Source: JBEKIK01 sp050013075
GTDB taxonomy: Bacteria > Planctomycetota > Planctomycetia > Pirellulales > Thermoguttaceae
Assembly (NCBI GenBank): GCA_050013075.1
Contig: JBEKFZ010000127.1
Location: 1 to 10,595, forward strand
DNA length: 10,595 nt
Direction of reading: 5' to 3'
Each line of letters opens with the position of its first letter. The stretch's first letter is position 1. Below the pieces are notes generated by a model that worked only from the letters and a program-made list of their open reading frames with translations, made no database searches and was not told the origin of the DNA. Shown here one piece after another: positions 1 to 5,338 of this stretch. The position numbers and the translations under genes were made by a program.

Positions 1-668
1 AATGCCGTGCGGACGCGTTCGACCACGACCGGTGCGATGCCAGGATCGGAGACCCAAATCAGCAGTCCGAATTCGTCGCCGCCGATTCGGGCCACAAAGT
101 CGCCTTGGCGTAGGCTTTTGCACATAGCCAAGGCTACGGATTTTAAGACTTCATCTCCGGCCACGTGGCCGAAGGCGTCATTTATATGCTTGAAATGATC
201 CAGGTCGAAAACGGCCAGGCAAAGGCAGCGGGAATCAGTTATCTCACCCATGCGCTCGCGAAGCGTTTGATCCCAAGCCCGGCGATTTGGCAGTCCGGTC
301 AAAGCATCGGTAAATGCCTCGGTATACAAGCGGTGTTGGAGTTCGGTGAATGAGAGTTCCCGACGTCGCAGGCGTACGATTTCAGCCAATAGACGGCAGG
401 CCAATTGCAACTCCCGGGGACTCGGCCGGTCGGGCAAGTTTACGTCGGCCGGGGCGTCGCTGCCGATGCGGATCACGCCGCAGTCCCCCTCGAATACAGG
501 GGTTCCGTCGGTGATTACTACATCGGGCTGCTGATCTTGCTGGATGGAGGCGGAATCGAACCAAATACAAGCGGATATCGGACCGAGCATTTCCGTCCAG
601 AGCCGGATATTTTCCGCTGTTTCGGCCAGCAGCAAGATTTTCACGGATTCAGGGGATTTTTCAGTCAT
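1..668 (-). CDS. Diguanylate cyclase (GGDEF) with degenerate receiver-like N-terminus, 3' end outside window
   Basis: Probably makes the second messenger cyclic di-GMP from two GTP in the cytoplasm. It reads from ATG at 668 off the left edge, giving 222 residues with no stop. Residues 121-130 are DALTGLPNRR, 154-164 carry the metal- and GTP-binding FDLDHFKHIND, and the active-site loop GGDEF is at 196-200, all canonical. RQGD at 187-190 sits exactly five residues before GGDEF, the position of the inhibitory I-site that gives product feedback. Residues 9-95 look like a shrunken response-regulator receiver: a hydrophobic strand (VKILLLAE), VVITDG with D54 where the phosphoacceptor would be, and a final part resembling receiver alpha-5 (SPRELQLACRLL). 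The usual N-terminal acid pair and the lysine near the end are not evident, so phosphorylation is doubtful. No membrane segment and no clear ribosome binding site are seen. It is transcribed away from pyrB. The GGDEF call is firm; the receiver relationship is inference. Confidence 0.9.
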   Translation of the reverse strand, partial: MTEKSPESVKILLLAETAENIRLWTEMLGPISACIWFDSASIQQDQQPDVVITDGTPVFEGDCGVIRIGSDAPADVNLPDRPSPRELQLACRLLAEIVRLRRRELSFTELQHRLYTEAFTDALTGLPNRRAWDQTLRERMGEITDSRCLCLAVFDLDHFKHINDAFGHVAGDEVLKSVALAMCKSLRQGDFVARIGGDEFGLLIWVSDPGIAPVVVERVRTA

Positions 669-676
669 AAATTGTG

Positions 677-704
677 TTTGCAAAACCGCAAGCGGTTTTA
701 TAAT
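677..704 (+). promoter_or_regulatory. Possible promoter with embedded palindromic operator in the GGDEF/pyrB divergent region
   Basis: TTTGCA at 677-682 (four of six matches to TTGACA) lies 16 bp before a perfect TATAAT at 699-704, facing pyrB about 120 bp downstream. The spacer is almost filled by a perfect 8-bp dyad, AAAACCGC (682-689) and GCGGTTTT (692-699), around AA. A dyad between -35 and -10 is a typical repressor-site position, and here it also lies just upstream of the divergent GGDEF start at 668. It could instead be a small bidirectional terminator stem with A/T flanks. The elements are seen directly; function is inferred. Confidence 0.45.
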
Positions 705-829
705 CCCACGCGTGACCGCCGGTCGCGGCTTTATGACCCCTGATTATATCACAGTCTGCCTGCTTGCAGCATTTCCAGTGCTTGGTAGAATCACCGGGAA
801 CGTCATTTTTCAGAAATGGGCTGGTACTC

Positions 830-1813
830 ATGGGAACCGAGACAATCGAACTTGGGCCGGTCCCGAGCTGGTGGACGCGGCGGCATTTGCTTGGGCTGGA
901 GGAACTTTCGGCCGAGGAAATTTTACTTATTTTGGACAAGGCGGCGGTTTTCAAGCAGATTTGGGGGCAAGAGCAAAAACACCTCCCCTTGCTGACCGGA
1001 AAAACGTGCGTGACCTTGTTTTTCGAGAATTCCACGCGCACGCGGACTAGTTTCTCGCTTGCTGCCAGAAGGCTTGGGGCAGATACCGTGGATTTTTCCG
1101 CTTCGACCAGCAGTCTTTCAAAAGGCGAGACCTTTATCGACACGGCGAAAAACATCGAGGCCATGGGCGTGGATGCGGTGATAGTTCGCCACCGGACGCC
1201 CGGCACCCCCCAGTTGTTGGCCCAAAATCTTCGCTGTGCCGTGATTAACGCCGGCGACGGCGCCCACGAACATCCCACCCAAGGTCTGCTGGATATCATG
1301 ACCATCCGCCAGCGCCGAGGCCGGATTGAAGACCTGACGGTGGCCTTGGTAGGCGATATCGCCCACAGCCGCACGGCTCGATCGAATATCTGGGGACTGA
1401 AAAAACTGGGGGCCCATGTGATCGTGTGCGGACCGTCCACGTTGGTCTCGCCGCGCTGGGCAGAGTTGGGCGTGGAGTATTCCTATAGCCTGGATGCCAT
1501 CCTTCCACGCGTGGACGTGTTGAACCTGCTAAGGATTCAATTCGAGCGGCAATATACCCGGCCGTTCCCCTCGGTCCGCGAATATGCCCACCTGTATGCG
1601 ATGAATCGGGAGCGATTGGCCAAGGCGAAAGCCGATATCCTGATCCTCGCGCCCGGCCCGATCAACCGCGGCGTTGAAGTGACTCCGGACGTGGCCGATG
1701 GCACTCAATCGGCCATCTTGGAACAAGTCACCAACGGCGTGGCCGTGCGAATGGCGGTCCTTTGGTTGTTGTTAGGAGACAGGGGACGGCAAAATGACGA
1801 ATTAAAGCAATGA
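830..1813 (+). CDS. pyrB: Aspartate carbamoyltransferase, catalytic chain
   Basis: Catalyses carbamoyl phosphate plus L-aspartate to N-carbamoyl-L-aspartate, the committed step of pyrimidine synthesis, in the cytoplasm. The 327-residue protein shows the ordered family motifs: the carbamoyl-phosphate loop STRTR at 68-72, the mobile loop SSLSKGE at 94-100 that supplies Ser and Lys to a neighbouring active site, VRH at 119-121, HPTQ at 148-151, GDIAHSRTARSN at 175-186, LRIQ at 234-237 and APGPINRGVE at 274-283. The last is usually HPGPINRGVE; I think Ala at this place is common in planctomycetes, but that is from memory. ATG at 830 is preferred because an in-frame start at 764 would add 22 residues unlike the family N-terminus. 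No good Shine-Dalgarno sequence precedes it. Length fits unfused catalytic chains. No regulatory chain (pyrI) is visible; pyrC follows on the same strand. Confidence 0.95.
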   Translation: MGTETIELGPVPSWWTRRHLLGLEELSAEEILLILDKAAVFKQIWGQEQKHLPLLTGKTCVTLFFENSTRTRTSFSLAARRLGADTVDFSASTSSLSKGETFIDTAKNIEAMGVDAVIVRHRTPGTPQLLAQNLRCAVINAGDGAHEHPTQGLLDIMTIRQRRGRIEDLTVALVGDIAHSRTARSNIWGLKKLGAHVIVCGPSTLVSPRWAELGVEYSYSLDAILPRVDVLNLLRIQFERQYTRPFPSVREYAHLYAMNRERLAKAKADILILAPGPINRGVEVTPDVADGTQSAILEQVTNGVAVRMAVLWLLLGDRGRQNDELKQ

Positions 1814-1850
1814 ATCGATCGTTTATTGAGTGTCGGATAAATAATATCGC

Positions 1851-1916
1851 TAGCCGGCGGTCAACGACCGCCGGAAAGCCCGTGAAATCACGCCGGCGGC
1901 TGTTAGCCGCCGGCTA
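1851..1916. repeat. Palindromic double-hairpin element 1 (REP/BIME-like)
   Basis: A 66-bp element bounded by the inverted arms TAGCCGGCGG (1851-1860) and CCGCCGGCTA (1907-1916). Inside are two perfect hairpins: CCGGCGGTC/GACCGCCGG (1854-1862 with 1866-1874, loop AAC) and GCCGGCGGCT/AGCCGCCGGC (1892-1901 with 1905-1914, loop GTT). It lies 37 bp after the pyrB stop in AT-rich flanks. There is no T-tract, so a classical terminator is unlikely. It looks like a dispersed extragenic palindrome family and shares its design with the element at 1948-2008. Confidence 0.7.
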
Positions 1917-1947
1917 TTAAATGCGACATTTATTACCTGAGATTCAA

Positions 1948-2008
1948 TAGCCCGGTCGCTTGCAACCGGTGCAATGGTCGGAAACTCCGGGAACAAGTTC
2001 CCGGGCTA
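1948..2008. repeat. Palindromic double-hairpin element 2, related to element 1
   Basis: A 61-bp element with the same plan as 1851-1916: outer arms TAGCCCGG (1948-1955) and CCGGGCTA (2001-2008), a left imperfect hairpin (CCGGT 1952-1956 with ACCGG 1965-1969) and a right perfect one (CCGGGAAC 1987-1994 with GTTCCCGG 1997-2004). The arm ends TAGCC...GGCTA match element 1 while the stem cores differ. That suggests two diverged members of one family, or compensatory stem change. No open reading frame or T-tract is associated with it. Confidence 0.65.
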
Positions 2009-2035
2009 AACCATACATTTTAAATTAAATACTCA

Positions 2036-2061
2036 CCACTAACCACTCTCCACTAACCACT
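2036..2061 (+). repeat. Direct repeat of CCACTAACCACT immediately before pyrC
   Basis: Two exact 12-bp copies (2036-2047 and 2050-2061) on a 14-bp period end three bases before the pyrC ATG. They occupy the place where a ribosome binding site would be, and no purine-rich Shine-Dalgarno sequence is present. A similar CCACT-type pair occurs at 10131-10161. Confidence 0.7.
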
Positions 2062-2064
2062 ATA

Positions 2065-3342
2065 ATGGCTAGTTTATTGATCCAGAACGGGCGCGTGATC
2101 GATCCGTCGCAGCAGATGGACCGGATTGCCAATCTTCTTGTCGTGGACGGCAGGGTTGCCGCGCTGGACGTGCAACCGGGCGGAGAGCAGACGATCATCG
2201 ACGCCTCGGGCAAGATCGTATGTCCGGGACTGATCGACATGCACGTCCACCTCCGCGAGCCTGGGCGGGAAGAAGACGAGACGATCGAGACCGGCACCGC
2301 CGCCGCGCTAGCCGGGGGTTTTACCTCGATCGCCTGCATGCCCAACACCGAGCCTACGATCGACAGCCAGGGCGTGGTCGATTTCATCCGCCACCAGGCC
2401 GCTCAGGCCGACCACTGCAACGTCTTTGTCGTGGCCTGCGTGAGCAAAGGCCGGGAAGGCAAGGAATTGGCCGAAATCGGGCAGTTGGTAAAGGCCGGGG
2501 CCGTGGCCTTCAGCGACGACGGCTCCCCGATCTACAGTCCCGAGTTGATGCGCCGGGCGTTTGAATACTGCTTGATGTTCGACAAGCCCGTGCTGAACCA
2601 CTCCGAAATCCGCGAGTTGACCGAACACGGGGTAATGCACGAGGGCCTGACTTCGTTGATCTTGGGTCTTTCGGGCATGCCGGCCGCGGCCGAGGACGTA
2701 ATGGCCAGCCGCGACATAGCCTTGGCCGAGGCGACCGGGGGGCGTTTCCACCTGATGCACGTTTCCACCGCGGGCAGCGTCGATGCCGTGCGGCGCGCCA
2801 AGCGCCGCGGGGTGCGCGTAACCACCGAGGTCACGCCGCATCATTTTACCCTTACCGACGAATGTCTGCGCTCGTTCGATTCGAATTACAAAATGAATCC
2901 GCCGCTAAGGGGCCGCGAGCACGTCGAGGCGGTGATTGCCGGATTGGCCGACGGAACGATCGACGTAATTGCCACGGACCATGCCCCGCACGCAAAAGAA
3001 AAGAAAATGCAGGAGTTGGATCAGGCGCCGTTCGGCGTTGTGGGTTTGGAGACGGCGCTGGGCCTGGTGGTCACGAAATTGATAAAACCCGGCCATCTGG
3101 ACTGGTCGACCACGATTCAAAAGATGACCCTTAATCCCGCCCGCATTCTAGGCATCAGCAAAGGCACGCTGGCGGTCGGGGCGGACGCCGACATCACCAT
3201 TATCAATCCCGAGGTCCGCTGGAAAGTCGATCCCGCGGAGTTCCGCTCTAAAAGCACAAACTCTCCATTTTGCGGCTGGGAACTCACGGGCCGGGCCGAA
3301 ATCGTAATTGTCGCCGGGCGAGTGAAATATAAGAGGGGCTAA
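2065..3342 (+). CDS. pyrC: Dihydroorotase, class I zinc amidohydrolase
   Basis: Catalyses reversible cyclisation of N-carbamoyl-L-aspartate, the product of the upstream pyrB enzyme, to dihydroorotate. The 425-residue protein is full length for class I dihydroorotases (about 420-430). Visible are the first metal-binding motif DMHVHLREPG at 58-67 (H60, H62), SDDGSP at 150-155 with D151 where class I enzymes use a bridging aspartate, metal-ligand positions H179 (in NHSE) and H232 (in MHVSTAGS), KMNPPLR for substrate contact, and TDHAPH at 304-309 with the catalytic or metal aspartate D305. PFGVVGLETALGL and NPARILGI near the C-terminus are also typical. The ATG follows a direct repeat and has no Shine-Dalgarno sequence. 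Class I dihydroorotase and aspartate carbamoyltransferase form a joint complex in Aquifex; the pyrB neighbourhood is consistent with that, but complex formation here is only inferred. The 251-bp gap makes translational coupling with pyrB unlikely. Confidence 0.95.
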   Translation: MASLLIQNGRVIDPSQQMDRIANLLVVDGRVAALDVQPGGEQTIIDASGKIVCPGLIDMHVHLREPGREEDETIETGTAAALAGGFTSIACMPNTEPTIDSQGVVDFIRHQAAQADHCNVFVVACVSKGREGKELAEIGQLVKAGAVAFSDDGSPIYSPELMRRAFEYCLMFDKPVLNHSEIRELTEHGVMHEGLTSLILGLSGMPAAAEDVMASRDIALAEATGGRFHLMHVSTAGSVDAVRRAKRRGVRVTTEVTPHHFTLTDECLRSFDSNYKMNPPLRGREHVEAVIAGLADGTIDVIATDHAPHAKEKKMQELDQAPFGVVGLETALGLVVTKLIKPGHLDWSTTIQKMTLNPARILGISKGTLAVGADADITIINPEVRWKVDPAEFRSKSTNSPFCGWELTGRAEIVIVAGRVKYKRG

Positions 3343-3411
3343 GGTATATGGGCGATGGGCGGGGGGGAACCGAGTAATCCGGCAAAAGATGCCTGGGCGA
3401 TAATTTGGCCG

Positions 3412-3445
3412 CTGCCGCAACGTTATTTTTCGTGCAGTTTTTTTT
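3412..3445 (+). terminator. Possible rho-independent terminator of pyrC
   Basis: CGTGCAG (3431-3437) can pair with CTGC (3412-3415) plus ACG (3420-3422), leaving a 4-nt bulge and an 8-nt loop. An uninterrupted run of eight T follows (3438-3445). The stem is imperfect, so confidence rests mainly on the T run and the position 70 bp after the pyrC stop. The next promoter begins just downstream. Confidence 0.4.
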
Positions 3446-3451
3446 GTGAAT

Positions 3452-3460
3452 TGGTATAAT
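3452..3460 (+). promoter_or_regulatory. Extended -10 promoter for the DUF1559/NYN unit
   Basis: TGGTATAAT matches the extended -10 consensus (TGn then TATAAT at 3455-3460). A -35 element at standard spacing is poor, which extended -10 promoters tolerate. Transcription would begin near 3467, giving a leader of about 75 nt before ATG 3542; this leader holds a small GCCGA/TCGGC stem (3481-3485 with 3496-3500). Confidence 0.5.
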
Positions 3461-3541
3461 TTACTTATAAAGACGTACTAGCCGAGCGGTGGGTATCGGC
3501 GCCTGTGCAAGAGAATCCCGAACTTGAATGGGATGGAAATA

Positions 3542-4537
3542 ATGAGGACATTACGGTTTAGGGGGTTCACGCTTGTCGAATTGCTGGTGGTGATCGCCAT
3601 TATCGGCATTCTAATCGGGCTGCTTTTGCCCGCCGTGCAAGCCGCCCGGGAGTCGGGAAGAAGACTGGCGTGCATAAACAACCTCAAGCAAATCAGCACG
3701 GCTATACTGAATCACGAGAATACCACTAAGAGGTTTCCCACAGGCGGTTGGGGATCGAAATGGGTGGGCGATCCGGACCGGGGCAACGCGCAGAACCAAC
3801 CGGGCGGCTGGGCCTATAACATCTTGCCTTTTATGGAACAAGGTAACTTGCACAACACCGGCTCGGGCCTGTCTGGAACCGATAAGTACGACGCGGCTGC
3901 GAAAATGATCGCCATGCCCTTGCCCGATTTCATCTGTCCCAGCCGAAGACCCCCGGAAGTTTATCCTTACCAACCGGGCATAACGCCGCAGACCTTCAAT
4001 GCGTCCCAGACTAAATCGGCCGCGCGCACCGATTACGCCGTCAACCGGGGCGATTATTACGTCGATGGCGGAGAAGGGCCGCTAAGTTATGATGATACCT
4101 CTTACAACTGGCCCGACACCACACAGATCACGGGCATTTCCTTCGTCCGCAGCATGATCCGGGCAATTGACATCACCGACGGACAAAGTAATACATACCT
4201 GGTCGGGGAAAAATATATCAATTCCCTGGAATACGACTCTGGAAAAGATCCGGGCGATAATTCCAGTGTTTGCCAAGGGGACTGCGCAGATATTGCTCGT
4301 TTAACGGGATATATAGATACCAAGGATAACAAGCCGGTATATATAATGGTGCCGCCGGTGAAAGACATGCGAACATGGACGGACCAGTTTTGTTTCGGCA
4401 GCGCCCATCCGGCTACCTGGCAGATGTCGTTTTGCGACGGTTCGGTTCATTCTATTAGTTACGATATCGACCTGGAACTACACTGCCGACTGAGCAACCG
4501 TTGTGATGGGCTACCGGTAGATAAAAGCAGCTTGTAA
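3542..4537 (+). CDS. DUF1559 type IV pilin-like secreted protein with H-x9-DG motif
   Basis: A member of the large planctomycete DUF1559 family, whose role is unknown; expected at the cell surface or outer envelope. Using ATG 3542 the protein has 331 residues. It starts with a short basic leader ending in Gly8, then FTLVELLVVIAIIGILIG, a class III prepilin signal. Cleavage before Phe9 would put Glu at mature position 5, as pilin assembly requires, and the hydrophobic helix runs to about residue 28. PAVQAARESGRR follows, the usual family continuation. Near the C-terminus HPATWQMSFCDG at 289-300 is the family H-x9-DG motif, followed by a typical tail (NRCDG around residues 320-324). A TTG at 3524 and an ATG at 3533 are in frame but give longer leaders; I prefer 3542. 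The NYN gene starts 6 bp after its stop, so the two are probably cotranscribed. Cleavage by a prepilin peptidase and the function are inference. Confidence 0.9.
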   Translation: MRTLRFRGFTLVELLVVIAIIGILIGLLLPAVQAARESGRRLACINNLKQISTAILNHENTTKRFPTGGWGSKWVGDPDRGNAQNQPGGWAYNILPFMEQGNLHNTGSGLSGTDKYDAAAKMIAMPLPDFICPSRRPPEVYPYQPGITPQTFNASQTKSAARTDYAVNRGDYYVDGGEGPLSYDDTSYNWPDTTQITGISFVRSMIRAIDITDGQSNTYLVGEKYINSLEYDSGKDPGDNSSVCQGDCADIARLTGYIDTKDNKPVYIMVPPVKDMRTWTDQFCFGSAHPATWQMSFCDGSVHSISYDIDLELHCRLSNRCDGLPVDKSSL

Positions 4538-4543
4538 AAAGTC

Positions 4544-5197
4544 ATGTCATTGATTATCGACGGTTATAACCTGCTTCATGCGGCGGGAATTCTTGGCAGT
4601 GGCATAGGGCCCAGGAGTTTGGAACTTTCGCGCTTGGCGCTTTTGAATTTTTTGGCCGAATCGCTTGCGCCGCGGGAACTTTCGCAAACCACGGTGGTTT
4701 TCGACGCCAAGGACGCTCCTTGGGGGGCTAAGAATACCGTGGAGCACCGCGGGATTACGGTGCAATTCGCCTCGCGCTGGCCGGATGCCGATTGTTTGAT
4801 CGAAGAATTGATCGGCCGTGATTCTTCGCCCAGGCGGTTGACAGTGGTCTCCAGCGATCATCGGCTTCAGCGCGCGGCCCGGCGGCGCAGGGCCAAGGCC
4901 GTTGACAGCGATGTATGGTATCAAGAACTGGTGCAAAAGCGTATTGCCAGACGCAAAGCGAAGTCCTCGGCCCCGGAGCGTCCGGCGGTGCCGCTGTTGG
5001 CCGAGGACGTGGAGTATTGGGTCAGGCAATTCGGAGGTCAATCGGAACTGGAGCGATGGATGAAGCAGGAATTAGCCGGCGGCGAATCGGCTTTACAGAC
5101 TCGCGAAAAAGACGCTTTGAAAGACGAGCAAAGACTCGATTCCGTAAACCCGTTTCCGCCGGGGTACGGGGAAGACCTGGAAGAGGAAGAAGCATAG
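4544..5197 (+). CDS. YacP-like NYN (PIN-fold) domain protein, probable RNase
   Basis: Resembles the YacP/DUF901 branch of the NYN domain, PIN-like metal-dependent nucleases; Bacillus Rae1 (YacP), a ribosome-associated mRNA endonuclease, is a relative. Of 217 residues, the first 125 form the domain: LIIDGYNLL at 3-11 (D6, N9), VVFDAK at 51-56 (D54), WPDADCLIEELI at 79-90 (D81, D83) and VVSSDHRLQRAA at 101-112 (D105). These acidic residues fit a metal site. Residues 110-140 are very basic (RAARRRRAK), suggesting RNA or ribosome contact. The C-terminal part is charged, ends in acidic residues and has no recognised domain. The start lies 6 bp after the DUF1559 stop with no clear Shine-Dalgarno sequence, so translation may depend on coupling. 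The link between a cytoplasmic nuclease and an exported pilin-like protein is not obvious. The domain call is fairly sure; the substrate is unknown. Confidence 0.82.
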   Translation: MSLIIDGYNLLHAAGILGSGIGPRSLELSRLALLNFLAESLAPRELSQTTVVFDAKDAPWGAKNTVEHRGITVQFASRWPDADCLIEELIGRDSSPRRLTVVSSDHRLQRAARRRRAKAVDSDVWYQELVQKRIARRKAKSSAPERPAVPLLAEDVEYWVRQFGGQSELERWMKQELAGGESALQTREKDALKDEQRLDSVNPFPPGYGEDLEEEEA

Positions 5198-5222
5198 AAA
5201 CGAGGATTCGGTATTTTCGCGT

Positions 5223-5244
5223 CCCCGCTGTTTGCTCAGCGGGG
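5223..5244 (+). terminator. Hairpin after the NYN gene (first of three)
   Basis: Perfect 8-bp stem CCCCGCTG (5223-5230) with CAGCGGGG (5237-5244), loop TTTGCT, 25 bp after the NYN stop. A GC-rich stretch follows instead of a T run, so it may be an RNA-stabilising stem or a rho-assisted stop. Confidence 0.4.
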
Positions 5245-5272
5245 CGGGCGCGGCGGGCCCGTGACTGGGGTG

Positions 5273-5292
5273 TGCAAGATGCGGATCTTGCA
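5273..5292. other. Perfect hairpin between convergent genes (second of three)
   Basis: TGCAAGAT (5273-5280) and ATCTTGCA (5285-5292) form an 8-bp stem with tetraloop GCGG. No T run follows on either strand. It sits midway between the NYN stop and the DUF1598-like gene's stop. Confidence 0.5.
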
Positions 5293-5308
5293 TGTGACCG
5301 ATTGTCCA

Positions 5309-5338
5309 GGTGGTGGAATTGCCCTTAGTTCCACCACC
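5309..5338. terminator. Hairpin overlapping the DUF1598-like stop (third of three), possible shared terminator
   Basis: A perfect 10-bp stem, GGTGGTGGAA (5309-5318) with TTCCACCACC (5329-5338), and a 10-nt loop. Read on the plus strand it is followed by ATTTTG, a weak T tract, so it could end transcription from the DUF1559/NYN unit. On the minus strand the right arm encodes the last tryptophan codons of the DUF1598-like gene and the stop lies in the loop. Confidence 0.45.

Noticed and set aside
764..829. Longer N-terminus for pyrB
   Set aside because: The extra 22 residues are unlike the family start, and the protein from 830 already has the full expected length.
661..1440. Long minus-strand open frame opposite pyrB
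   Set aside because: It is antisense to clear pyrB motifs and has no protein-family features.
1851..2064. CRISPR-like or terminator reading of the pyrB-pyrC gap
   Set aside because: There are only two diverged palindromes, no regularly spaced identical repeats and no T runs after the stems.
3524..3541. TTG start for the DUF1559 protein
   Set aside because: It would lengthen the leader before the prepilin cleavage site without better initiation signals than ATG 3542.
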